This document shows, one piece after another, positions 7,830-16,731 of a DNA stretch of 56,229 bases. A model generated the notes under the pieces. It did no database searches, had not been told where the DNA came from, and worked only from the letters and a program-made list of their open reading frames with translations. Made by a program: the position numbers and the translations under genes. Source of the stretch: Salinisphaera sp. (GTDB lineage: Bacteria; Pseudomonadota; Gammaproteobacteria; Nevskiales; Salinisphaeraceae); contig JAQIBT010000126.1 of the NCBI GenBank assembly GCA_027858915.1, positions 1-56,229 of the forward strand, written 5' to 3'. Position 1 is the first letter of the stretch. Each line of letters opens with the position of its first letter.

Positions 7830-8182
7830 GGCCCGCGCTACCAGTCGTCCCAGCCGTCAGCGTCGAACGAGCCCGGCCTGGTTTGTCACCACATGGCATT
7901 GAGAATCGGTTGCGGCCGACTACCCGGTTTCTGAGTAGGCGTGTTTGCCCGACGCGTCACTGGCCGGCGCTCATTTTAGGGGATTACCGTGGACGACGAG
8001 CCTGACACACGCCGCGCAGTGACGCTTTTGTGACATTCGGTGTCGCAACTGGAGGCACGCGTCACGTGGGCCGCTCATAGACTAGAGTTCGTCAAAACGA
8101 GACGGTCGGGGGTGGCCATGACGATCCGCGGTGTTCCTGGATGCGACCGGTGCTTTCTGGCGTCAGCTGTGAGGAGCGGGGC
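7830..8182. other. intergenic region upstream of dgcA
   Basis: It contains no gene. A 9-bp inverted repeat, GCGTCACTG (7954-7962) and CAGTGACGC (8017-8025), lies 120-230 nt before dgcA and could be a regulator site. A ribosome site GAGGAG (8171-8176) decides the dgcA start. Confidence 0.35.
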
Positions 8183-10258
8183 ATGAGCCCGTTTGATGCG
8201 CTTTTCCAGCCGTTGACGATCAAGAAGCTGACGCTTCGCAACCGGATCGTCAGCACGCCGCACGGCGAGGTCTATACCGAAGGCGGCATGCCCAAGGAAC
8301 GCTATCGGGCCTATCACACCGAAAAAGCCAGGGGCGGCATTGGCATGACCATGTGTGGTGGCTCGTCGTCGGTGTCGATCACCAGTCCGACGCCGGTGTG
8401 GTGGGGCGCGGTGGACGTCAGCCACGATCGTATCGTGCCGCATTTCGAGACATTGTCGTCGTCGGTGCACGCCGAGGGTGCGGCGTTGATGATCCAGCTC
8501 ACGCATATGGGCCGGCGGACCAGCTGGCACGGTGGCGGCTGGCCGCATCTGATGTCGCCGAGCGGTATTCGCGAGCCGGTGCACAACGCCACCTGCAAGA
8601 CGATCGAGGTAGAAGAGATCGAGCACATCATCGGCGAATACGGCCAGGCCGTACGCCGTGCGATGGAGGGTGGGCTCGACGGCGTCGAGATATCGGCCGC
8701 GCACCAGCACCTGATCGATCAGTTCTGGTCGCCGCGCACCAACAAGCGTACCGACAAGTATGGCGGCAGCCTGGAAAACCGCATGCGCTTCGGGCTGGAG
8801 GTGTTCGAGGAGATCCGGCGGGTGGTCGGCGACGATTTTGTCGTGGGCATGCGCATGGCCGGTGATGAATTCATACCGGACGGGCTGGGGCAGGACGAAC
8901 TGCTGGAGATCGCGCGTACCTATGCTGGCTCTGGCATGGTCGATTTCCTTGACGTGATCGGTTCCGGTGCCGATACGCACGCGACGCTGGCCAACTGTAT
9001 TCCGAGCATGGCTTATCCGCCGGAGCCGTTCCTGTATCTGGCCTCGGCGATCAAGGCCGAAGTGGATGTGCCGGTCATTCACGCCCAGAACATCAAGGAT
9101 CCGGTGTCGGCAGCGCGCATCATTGCCGAAGGGCATGTCGATCTGGTGGGCATGACGCGGGCGCATATTGCCGATCCGTATTTTATGAACAAGGTGCGCG
9201 ACGACAAGGTGGACCAGATCCGCCAGTGCGTGGGCGCGAACTTTTGTATCAATCGACAGTACGACGGCCTGGACGTGCTATGCGTGCAGAACGCGGCAAC
9301 TGGCCGCGAACAGACCATGCCGCACCGGATCACCAAGGCTGAGATAAAACGCCGGGTGGTCGTGGTGGGCGGCGGGCCGGCGGGAATGGAAGCCGCGCGT
9401 GTGTCTGCCGAGCGCGGCCATGACGTGACGCTGTTTGAAAAGAGCGAACGGCTTGGGGGTCAGGTCAATATTGCTGCCAAGGCGCCGGCCCGCGATCAGA
9501 TCGCCGGGATCGTTCGTTGGCTCGGCATGGAGCTCAATCGTCTGGGCGTGGATATTCGACTGTCTACCGAGGCCGGTGCGGACGATGTGTGCGCGCTCAA
9601 TCCGGACGTGGTCATGGTGGCAACCGGCGGCCGGCCTTTCGTGGATGAAGTCGCGGGCTGGCATGCCGCCGAGCAGCTGGTTGTCAGTAGCCACGATATC
9701 CTGTCGGGCGCGGTCGAGCCGGGCGCCAACGTGCTGGTATACGACGTCAACAGCGACTACGCTGGCGTCAGCTGTGCGGATTTTCTTTCCAGTCGGGAAT
9801 CGCTGGTGGAAATCGTGACGCCGGATTTTGCGGTGGGCGAGCAGACCGGCGGGACCACCCAGCCGGTTTACAACAAGCGGCTGATGGCCCGCGACGTGGT
9901 ATTCACGCCCAACACCGGTTTGAAGGATGTCTATCGCGAAGGCAACCAGCTGATTGCGGTGCTGGCCAACGAATACACCGGCAAGGAAGAAGAGCGCGCG
10001 GTCGATCAGATCGTGGTGGAAAACGGTATCCGCCCGCGTGAGGAACTCTACTACGCCTTGAAGAGCGATAGCCGCAACAACGGCCAGATCGACATGGAAG
10101 CCTTGTTCGCCGCCACGCCTCAGCCACAACACCGTGGGAACGACCACGACGAGAACGATAGTGACGGCTATCTGCTCTATCGCGTCGGCGATTGTGTATC
10201 GCCGCGTGATATTCACGGTGCAATCTATGATTCGCTGCGCCTGGCGAAGGACTTCTAG
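8183..10258 (+). CDS. dgcA: N-methyl amine demethylase, DgcA/StcD family
   Basis: The 691-residue protein belongs to the old-yellow-enzyme/trimethylamine dehydrogenase family. An FMN TIM barrel spans about 5-345, with HMGRR and the AAHQHLIDQF segment with SPRTNKRTDKYGGSLENR. A Cys cluster lies at 349-367, then an FAD/NAD-like domain starting VVVVGGGPAGMEAA at about 392. DgcA removes a methyl group from dimethylglycine and StcD from N-methylproline, passing electrons to an Fe-S/ETF partner. It is followed 3 nt later by dgcB. Position 352 is Ala where trimethylamine dehydrogenase has its second Fe-S Cys. ATG 8183 is preferred over 8141 because of the GAGGAG site. Confidence 0.88.
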   Translation: MSPFDALFQPLTIKKLTLRNRIVSTPHGEVYTEGGMPKERYRAYHTEKARGGIGMTMCGGSSSVSITSPTPVWWGAVDVSHDRIVPHFETLSSSVHAEGAALMIQLTHMGRRTSWHGGGWPHLMSPSGIREPVHNATCKTIEVEEIEHIIGEYGQAVRRAMEGGLDGVEISAAHQHLIDQFWSPRTNKRTDKYGGSLENRMRFGLEVFEEIRRVVGDDFVVGMRMAGDEFIPDGLGQDELLEIARTYAGSGMVDFLDVIGSGADTHATLANCIPSMAYPPEPFLYLASAIKAEVDVPVIHAQNIKDPVSAARIIAEGHVDLVGMTRAHIADPYFMNKVRDDKVDQIRQCVGANFCINRQYDGLDVLCVQNAATGREQTMPHRITKAEIKRRVVVVGGGPAGMEAARVSAERGHDVTLFEKSERLGGQVNIAAKAPARDQIAGIVRWLGMELNRLGVDIRLSTEAGADDVCALNPDVVMVATGGRPFVDEVAGWHAAEQLVVSSHDILSGAVEPGANVLVYDVNSDYAGVSCADFLSSRESLVEIVTPDFAVGEQTGGTTQPVYNKRLMARDVVFTPNTGLKDVYREGNQLIAVLANEYTGKEEERAVDQIVVENGIRPREELYYALKSDSRNNGQIDMEALFAATPQPQHRGNDHDENDSDGYLLYRVGDCVSPRDIHGAIYDSLRLAKDF

Positions 10259-10261
10259 GCA

Positions 10262-12247
10262 ATGAACGGGTCGAGCCCCGCCGGTTGGCTGGTGCTCGCG
10301 AGCCTGGTGCTGCTTGTGGCCGGCGTAGGATTCCGGGCAACGCGCTGGGCGGCCGGGCGCCCGGGCCCGATCCGCTGGTCCGGCCTGGCGCAGGTGCCGC
10401 GGCGCTACCTCGTGGATGTGCACCACATCGTCTCGCGCAGCCCGTTGACTACCGGCCCGTCCATTGACCTATCCATCAACAATCCCCGCGATACCGGCTC
10501 GCGCGTGGCGCGTATGCACGTGCTTACCGCCGGTGGTTTTGTCGCCGCCACGTTGTTGGTTTTGTGGCGTCATCTGCTGGGCCTTGGCGGTGTCTGGATC
10601 GCCTGGCTGCTGTTGCTGGCGCTGGCGGCGATGGCCGTTGGCACAAGTATCGAATGGACAAGACGCCGACCGAAACGCGCGGCGCGACTTTCGGGTGGCG
10701 GCTACGATCGTCTGCCGTGGTCGTTGGCGGCTTTTGTCCTGTTCTTTGGCGTGGCCACGCTGCCGGCCGCCGGCCTGGCGCCGGCTATTGCATGGACCTC
10801 TCTGCTTGCCTGGCCGTTGCTCATCGTCGGCATCTGGGCCTGCGCGGAGTTGTATATCGGCATGGCTTTCGGGCCGATGAAGCACGCGGTGAACGGCGTA
10901 TTGCATCTGGCGTTTCATCCGCGTCCGCAGCGCTTCGAGCCAGGCACTCGGGATACCGCGCTCGTGCCGCTGGATCTGACAGCCGATCGTCTCGGCGCCG
11001 AAACCGTCGCCGACTTCGACTGGAACCGGCTGCTCGGTTTCGATGCCTGTGTGCAGTGCGGGCGCTGCGAGGCCGCGTGTCCGGCGTTCGAAGCCGGCCT
11101 GCCGCTCAACCCGAAGACGTTGATTCAGGACTTGGTCGCCGCTGAAATGGGTTCGATCGTCGCTGGGCGCTATCGCGGTCAGGGCCACCCCGATCACAGC
11201 GGCCGGCCCAGCCACCCTGGCGCGCCGCTGATCTCGGCCGAAGCCGGCATTCATCCGGATACGCTCTGGGCCTGTACGACCTGCCGTGCTTGTGTCGCGG
11301 AATGCCCGATGATGATCGAACATGTTGATGCAGTCATCGACATGCGACGTTTTCAGACGCTTGAGATAGGCACGACGCCGGCCAAGGGCGCGGTGGTGCT
11401 CGATCAGCTGCGCGAGTCCGACAACATGGGCGGCAAACCGGCGGCCGGGCGCGTCGACTGGGCGGTCGACCTGAAACTGCCTGTTCTTGCTGAACAGCCA
11501 CGCTGCGATGTGCTGCTCTGGATGGGCGAGGGCGCGTTCGAGCGACGCAATCAGCGCACGCTGCGCAGCCTGGTGAAATTACTGCGTGCTGCCGACGTCG
11601 ATTTTGCGATTCTGGGCGCAGAGGAAGCCGACTGCGGCGACGTCGCCCGCCGGCTGGGCGACGAGGCCACTTTTCAGCGGCTGGCCGCACAGAATATTGC
11701 GACGCTTGATCGCTATCAGTTCAACGAAATTGTCACCGCCGATCCACACGTCCTGCAGGCAATTGGCCGGGAGTATCCGGCACTCGGCGGCCATTACAAG
11801 GTGCGCCATCACACCACCTTCCTGTCGCGGCTGGTGGTCGAAGGGCGGTTGCCAGTCGCTGCCGGCCAGGCGATGGCGCTGACCTACCATGATCCTTGTT
11901 ATCTCGGGCGCTACAACGGCGAGACCGAAGCGCCCCGCCGGCTGCTCGAACATATGGGCCTGTCGGTCGCCGAAATGCATAAATCCGGCGAGCGCTCGAG
12001 TTGTTGTGGTTCCGGTGGCGGCCTGTCGATCACCGATATACCGGGTCGCCGGCGGATTGCCGATGTGCGCATGGAACACGTAGCGGCCACCGGCGCCGAG
12101 ACAGTGGCCGTGGCCTGCCCGCACTGCGCGACCATGCTCGAAGGCGTGATCCAGCCGCGCGCGAACGTGGTCGATATCGCCGAACTGCTGGCCGATGCGA
12201 TCGACGCGGCGAAACCCGAGGCGAGGGAAGTCCGTGCCACTGCGTAG
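10262..12247 (+). CDS. dgcB: DgcB-like membrane Fe-S electron-transfer protein
   Basis: 661 residues. N-terminal membrane helices are followed by two cysteine clusters of [4Fe-4S] type: CVQCGRCEAACP near 261 and CTTCRACVAECP near 339. After these come two Cys-rich CCG domains, including DPCYLGRYN and SSCCGSGGG near 545-585. This heterodisulfide-reductase-like plan is that of DgcB, thought to move electrons from DgcA through the ETF to the quinone pool in the membrane. It starts 3 nt after the dgcA stop and overlaps etfA by 14 nt, so translational coupling is likely. Confidence 0.87.
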   Translation: MNGSSPAGWLVLASLVLLVAGVGFRATRWAAGRPGPIRWSGLAQVPRRYLVDVHHIVSRSPLTTGPSIDLSINNPRDTGSRVARMHVLTAGGFVAATLLVLWRHLLGLGGVWIAWLLLLALAAMAVGTSIEWTRRRPKRAARLSGGGYDRLPWSLAAFVLFFGVATLPAAGLAPAIAWTSLLAWPLLIVGIWACAELYIGMAFGPMKHAVNGVLHLAFHPRPQRFEPGTRDTALVPLDLTADRLGAETVADFDWNRLLGFDACVQCGRCEAACPAFEAGLPLNPKTLIQDLVAAEMGSIVAGRYRGQGHPDHSGRPSHPGAPLISAEAGIHPDTLWACTTCRACVAECPMMIEHVDAVIDMRRFQTLEIGTTPAKGAVVLDQLRESDNMGGKPAAGRVDWAVDLKLPVLAEQPRCDVLLWMGEGAFERRNQRTLRSLVKLLRAADVDFAILGAEEADCGDVARRLGDEATFQRLAAQNIATLDRYQFNEIVTADPHVLQAIGREYPALGGHYKVRHHTTFLSRLVVEGRLPVAAGQAMALTYHDPCYLGRYNGETEAPRRLLEHMGLSVAEMHKSGERSSCCGSGGGLSITDIPGRRRIADVRMEHVAATGAETVAVACPHCATMLEGVIQPRANVVDIAELLADAIDAAKPEAREVRATA

Positions 12248-13490
12248 ACGTGCTCGTCGAGCGCTGCAGACGCCGGTGGCGGGGCGCCCGCTGCGCCGCG
12301 ATCCGCGCGCCGAGCGCGAACCCGGTCTGGCCGCGGCTGCACATAGTGCTGCAACTGGCTCTGCCATTAACGTCGGGCCGAGCGGCCGGCTGCGTCGTGA
12401 TCCACGGGCGGTAGTTCGACAGGCCGGGCGATCGGCGACCGGCCGCTTACGGATTGATCGTTCCGGGCGTGCTGGCACGGTGAGCCACGATCGCGGCGCG
12501 TCGGAGCACGTGGATGCCGGCCCTGAACTCATCTGCATTGAAGCACCGGCATTCTGGATTGTCGTAGTACCGGATTACGAGGGCGGTCGATTGTCGTCGC
12601 ACGATCGCGACGTGTTCGGTGCCGCGCGCAAATTGTCGGACGGGGCGGAGGGCGCGGTGGTCGCCGTTGTGTTTGAGGCCGGCGAGGATCTGGGCGCTGC
12701 CGGTGCCGACCGGGTGCTGTGTTTTGACGATGCCGCGTTTGCCGGATACGCGCCTGACCGGCGTGCGGCGGCGATCGTCGCGGGCGCGGCTGCGTTGACC
12801 CCGCGACATCTGCTATTCCCGGACACGGCCGTCGCCGGCGGTGATATCGGCCGACGCGTGGCCGCCATGCTGGCCGACTCGCCGGCGGCGAACGTGCATC
12901 GGCTGCGAGCCGACGAAGCGGTCAGCCGCGCAGACGGCGATCGTGCCGACTATCTGCGCGCGCCGTCCCGAGTGTTGTTGATGGCCGCCGAATGCGAGCT
13001 GCCGATCGGCGCCGATCGGTGCTGCGAAGCACGCAGGCTGGAGCCGCCGGCGATCGAGCCGTCCCGCACCACGATCACGGATCGCGGGCTGTTGCCGACG
13101 AACCCCGGATCGGTGCCGCTGGCAGAGGCCGATTTCGTCATCAGCGCCGGCAACGGCGTGACCGATTGGACCGCATTCCATGCGCTGGCCGAGGTGCTGG
13201 GCGCTGCCGAAGGCGGATCGCGCGTGGTCTGCGATGCGGGCCTCTTGCCGCGTGAACGCCAGGTCGGCGCCTCCGGCACGCTTATACAGGCCCGCTGTTA
13301 TCTGGCGTTCGGGATTTCAGGCGCGCCGCAGCATCTGCAGGGGATCGTGCGCTGCGAAAAAGTGGTGGCGATCAATACCGATCTGCACGCCGAGATGGTC
13401 AAGCGCGGCGACCTGTCGGCAATCAAGGATGCCCAGGCCGTCATGCCCGCGCTTACGCGCTTGCTGGAGGTGAGAGTCGGTGGGGCTTGA
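12234..13490 (+). CDS. etfA: electron transfer flavoprotein alpha subunit (dgc-associated)
   Basis: From GTG 12234 the protein has 418 residues. An upstream ATG at 12195 would lengthen the overlap with dgcB, while GTG has GAGGGA just upstream. The C-terminal FAD domain is clear: the segment VISAGNGVTDW, then QVGASGT, GISGAPQH and AINTD at about 300-400. The N-terminus is longer than in beta-oxidation ETFs and carries arginine-rich RRDPRA motifs (one at 21-27, another near 50), as in the ETF coupled to dimethylglycine catabolism. It forms a heterodimer with etfB, which overlaps by 11 nt. Confidence 0.88.
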   Translation: MPLRRRARRALQTPVAGRPLRRDPRAEREPGLAAAAHSAATGSAINVGPSGRLRRDPRAVVRQAGRSATGRLRIDRSGRAGTVSHDRGASEHVDAGPELICIEAPAFWIVVVPDYEGGRLSSHDRDVFGAARKLSDGAEGAVVAVVFEAGEDLGAAGADRVLCFDDAAFAGYAPDRRAAAIVAGAAALTPRHLLFPDTAVAGGDIGRRVAAMLADSPAANVHRLRADEAVSRADGDRADYLRAPSRVLLMAAECELPIGADRCCEARRLEPPAIEPSRTTITDRGLLPTNPGSVPLAEADFVISAGNGVTDWTAFHALAEVLGAAEGGSRVVCDAGLLPRERQVGASGTLIQARCYLAFGISGAPQHLQGIVRCEKVVAINTDLHAEMVKRGDLSAIKDAQAVMPALTRLLEVRVGGA

Positions 13491-14259
13491 GATCACCGTA
13501 CTGTGCTCGCTTGGGCAGCATCCGGGCTCTGGCCGGCCGCGCTGTGCAACAGCCGACGTCCGAGCGCTGGCGTTGGCGCTACAGCTAGGCGCCGAGGTAA
13601 GCGCGGTGCATGTGGGTGATCCTGAGTCGGCCGCGCTACGCGATTATCTCGGGCAGACCGCTGGCCGGCGGTCGCTGGAATGTCTTGATGTGATCGACGT
13701 ACCGACCGGCCGCGATATCCGGCCTGCGTTGATCGACTATCTGCGGCAGAAGAATCCCGACGTAATTCTGGCCGGCACGCACGCCGAATGCGGCGAGGGC
13801 AGTGGCATGCTGGCCTACGACCTGGCGGCGGCGCTCGGTCATGCGTTGGTAGCGAATATCGACAGTCTGTCGGTGGCGGCCGACGGCTCGTTCGAACTGA
13901 CCCAGGTGCTGGCGCGTGGCCGCCGCCGTGCGCTGGGCGTTGACGGGCCGTTGATCGCGACGATCGGTGCGGGTGCAGCCGTCCGGCCAGTGTTCGCGTA
14001 CGCACGCGCCGTGCGCGGGCAGATTCGCAGGCTGAAACCGGCCGTGGAATGCCCGCTATTTGTCGCCCCGTCGATACGCCCGGCACGCGCCCGGCCCAAG
14101 CGGCTGAGAGCGGGCAGTGGCAATGCCGCGGAGCGCCTGCGGGCCGCCAGCGAAACGCCGGCCGGCCAGGGACGCTTGCTGGTCGACCCGTCGGCCGAAG
14201 AGGCCGCACTTGCTATCGCTGATTACCTGAGGGCGGAAGGCTTGTGGCCGCCGTCGTAG
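13480..14259 (+). CDS. etfB: electron transfer flavoprotein beta subunit
   Basis: 259 residues from GTG 13480, overlapping etfA. The fold signature is the run DVILAGTHAECGEGSGMLAY (about 91-110), followed by LAAALGHALVANI, where family members bind AMP or structural nucleotide. The C-terminus is somewhat divergent. It completes the DgcA-DgcB-ETF electron route from amine demethylation to quinone. It ends 9 nt before the convergent regulator gene. Confidence 0.86.
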   Translation: MGLEITVLCSLGQHPGSGRPRCATADVRALALALQLGAEVSAVHVGDPESAALRDYLGQTAGRRSLECLDVIDVPTGRDIRPALIDYLRQKNPDVILAGTHAECGEGSGMLAYDLAAALGHALVANIDSLSVAADGSFELTQVLARGRRRALGVDGPLIATIGAGAAVRPVFAYARAVRGQIRRLKPAVECPLFVAPSIRPARARPKRLRAGSGNAAERLRAASETPAGQGRLLVDPSAEEAALAIADYLRAEGLWPPS

Positions 14260-14268
14260 GTGATGAGG

Positions 14269-15348
14269 TCAATCGGCGTCGTGATTTTTTCCCGCTGGCT
14301 GCTCGACAGGGCGTGGTTTCGCGGCGCGGCGGCGTTCCTGACTGGGAGGCAGGGAGTACAGGTCGTGATAGCACTTGCTGAAATGCGGTGACGACGAAAA
14401 GCCGCAGGCCAGTGCGACGTCCAGAATCGACATCGATGTCTGCAGCAGCAGCTCGCGCGCGCGTTTCAAACGCAGTTCCAGATAATAGCGGGTCGGCGAT
14501 CGATCGAGATTTGTTCGAAACAGCCGCTCGAGCTGGCGACGCGAGATATCCACGTAGTAGGCCAGCTCGCTCAACGTTAAAGGCTCGTCAATATTGGCTT
14601 CCATCAACGCCACGGCGTCCGACAGCTTCGGCTGCCCGGTGCCGAATTGCACCCGCAGCGGTATGCGCTGCGTATCGCCAACGCCGCGGATCCGATCGTG
14701 GATGAATTCCTCGGATACGCCGGCTACCAGCTCGTCGCCGCACTGATTGCCGATGATGTTGAGCATGAGATCCAGCGGTGCTACCCCGCCAGAGCAGGTG
14801 TAGCGATCACGATCGATCACGAACAGCTTGCCGCAGAACTGCGTGTTCGGGAATTCGCTTTTTTCGGTGATGCTCGATATGTGTTCCCAGTGCATGGTGC
14901 AACGATAGCCGTCCAGCACGCCGGCCCGCGCCAGAATGTAGGGGCCAGTGCATACTCCTCCGAGCGGGATTCGGCGTCGGGCCAAGCGTTGCAACCAGCT
15001 CAGCAGCCGCCGATCGCAGGCCTGCTTGACGTCAACACCGGCGCATACGAACACCATGTCGAAGGCGTCTTCGCGACCCAGCGGAGCAGTGGGCGAGGTC
15101 TTGAGCCCGTTGCTGGCGGCGACCGGCTCACCGTCGCAGCTGAGCAGCGTCCACTCATACAGGGTGCGGTCGGACAACTGGTTGGCCATCCGCAGAGGCT
15201 CTACGGCACAGAACGCCGAGATCGCGGAGTAGCCGGGAACGTGCACGAAGCCGATCCGGAAAGGCCGGTCGCTGGCAAAGGCAATGGGCTGCATAGGTAG
15301 CCGCGCGTCCATGTCACGCAAGGTTGCGTTGAGGCCCGAGTGTAGCAA
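14269..15348 (-). CDS. GATase1-AraC transcriptional regulator, GbdR-like
   Basis: 359 residues. A DJ-1/GATase1-like domain spans about 30-205 with the elbow GVCTGPYILARAG. A C-terminal AraC domain with two helix-turn-helices follows at about 245-345 (LTLSELAYYVDISRRQLERLF and ILDVALACGFSSSPHFSKCY). GbdR, which activates glycine-betaine/dimethylglycine genes, and CdhR share this plan. It is convergent with etfB and divergent from the Rieske oxygenase gene, so it probably controls both. The exact start is uncertain: Met codons at 15348, 15312 or 15294 are possible. Confidence 0.85.
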   Translation of the reverse strand: MLHSGLNATLRDMDARLPMQPIAFASDRPFRIGFVHVPGYSAISAFCAVEPLRMANQLSDRTLYEWTLLSCDGEPVAASNGLKTSPTAPLGREDAFDMVFVCAGVDVKQACDRRLLSWLQRLARRRIPLGGVCTGPYILARAGVLDGYRCTMHWEHISSITEKSEFPNTQFCGKLFVIDRDRYTCSGGVAPLDLMLNIIGNQCGDELVAGVSEEFIHDRIRGVGDTQRIPLRVQFGTGQPKLSDAVALMEANIDEPLTLSELAYYVDISRRQLERLFRTNLDRSPTRYYLELRLKRARELLLQTSMSILDVALACGFSSSPHFSKCYHDLYSLPPSQERRRAAKPRPVEQPAGKNHDAD

Positions 15349-15408
15349 TGAGACCCGTTCCAGTTGTAAAAAATTGATTTTTCCCTGCTTTCAAGGCGCG
15401 AATGGCGC

Positions 15409-15502
15409 GCAGGTGAATAACCAAGTCGCGTGGACGACGATTGCCTGGCCTGCACACCGCTAATCTTTTCGCACGGTTACGACAAGGCAGTGATTCACCT
15501 GC
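15409..15502. promoter_or_regulatory. 10-bp inverted repeat in the regulator/oxygenase divergent region
   Basis: GCAGGTGAAT (15409-15418) and ATTCACCTGC (15493-15502) are perfect inverted copies, 74 nt apart, between two divergent genes. They could be paired operators for the adjacent AraC-type regulator, or chance. No convincing -35/-10 pair was found. Confidence 0.35.
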
Positions 15503-15553
15503 CGGTACCCGAAATATCGATGCCGGTGATGACTCGCCTGTCAGGAGAAGAAG

Positions 15554-16729
15554 ATGCGCGAAGATGTGTTGATGCCCGATATTGTCGATGGTCTGAATGC
15601 GCCGATCAATCAGGCCATCTGTCTGCCGAACGCGGCGTATACCAGCGACGCATTTCTCGAACTTGAGCGCGCCGATATCTTCGATTCGCAGTGGACCTTT
15701 GTGGCTGTCGGGTCGCGCCTGCCGCGCCGCGGTGACGTGCTGCCGGTTGAATCGGCCGGACGCCCGCTAGTGCTTACGCGCGATCGGGACGGTTCGATCC
15801 ATGCGTTTCACAACGTCTGTCGCCATCGCGGCCTGAAACTGGTTGAACAAGGCAAGCGTGGCTGTGCGACGCTCGTGTGTCCGTACCACGCCTGGACCTA
15901 TGCGCTGAGCGGCGAGCTCAAGAAGACGCCGCATTTCGGCGGCCCGAACTGCGCCGACGTAGAAGGGTTCGATCGCAGCAACTACGGCCTTATGCCGGTG
16001 CGCTGCGACGCCTGGAACGATCTGGTATTCGTCAATCTGTCGGGCGACGCGCCGCCATTGGCCGACGTCATGGCGCCCATGGCAGAACAATGGGCCGACT
16101 ACGACCTGTTCCAGCTGCGACATGCAGGCAGTGCGGTGTTCAACGTCGATACGAACTGGAAACTGGCAATCGAGAACTTTCTCGAAAGCTACCACTTGCC
16201 GTGGACACATCCGGAACTCAACGAGTTTTCGAACATGGAGGCCCACTACAGCCTGTTGGATCCGGGCTTCATCGGTCAGGGTAGCCGCGATTACGATTCA
16301 GTCGCGGCCGGGCATCCCGATCTGCCGATGTTCCCCTATCTGCCCGAGCCGCTAACGCGTACAGCGGAATATCCCCTGGTGGCGCCGAACCTGATGATGG
16401 GCATGCATCCGAGCTATCTGTTCACGTTCAACGTGCAGCCGGATGGTCCCGAACGGACCATCGAACAATTCGAATTCTATTTTGTCGGCGATGCCGCGAT
16501 GACGGACGAGCTCTCCGACCAGCGAGCCCGCGTGTTTGAAGCCTGGCGCCACATCAACGCCCAGGACATCACGATGATCGAAGGCATGCAGCGTGGGCGT
16601 CATTCGCCCGGCTACCAGCACGGCCGGTTCTCGCCGTATCACGAAGCCACCACTCACGAGTTCCAACGCCGTCTGGCCAATCGCATGGTCCAGACCGACG
16701 TCAAGGTACGCGCCGTTTCCGGGATTTGA
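15554..16729 (+). CDS. Rieske oxygenase alpha subunit, quaternary-amine N-demethylase type
   Basis: 391 residues. Rieske ligands are C89/H91 and C109/H112. The mononuclear iron site is H214, H219 (ESYHLPWTHPE) and D338 (AQDITMIEGMQRG). The bridging position is Glu207 (AIENF), not the usual Asp, as in carnitine monooxygenase CntA. The family includes GbcA (glycine betaine to dimethylglycine), Stc2 (stachydrine) and CntA. Its location beside dgcAB-etf favours a betaine whose product feeds DgcA. The AGGAG site fixes ATG 15554. The following reductase starts 2 nt after its stop. Confidence 0.87.
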   Translation: MREDVLMPDIVDGLNAPINQAICLPNAAYTSDAFLELERADIFDSQWTFVAVGSRLPRRGDVLPVESAGRPLVLTRDRDGSIHAFHNVCRHRGLKLVEQGKRGCATLVCPYHAWTYALSGELKKTPHFGGPNCADVEGFDRSNYGLMPVRCDAWNDLVFVNLSGDAPPLADVMAPMAEQWADYDLFQLRHAGSAVFNVDTNWKLAIENFLESYHLPWTHPELNEFSNMEAHYSLLDPGFIGQGSRDYDSVAAGHPDLPMFPYLPEPLTRTAEYPLVAPNLMMGMHPSYLFTFNVQPDGPERTIEQFEFYFVGDAAMTDELSDQRARVFEAWRHINAQDITMIEGMQRGRHSPGYQHGRFSPYHEATTHEFQRRLANRMVQTDVKVRAVSGI

Positions 16730-16731
16730 TC

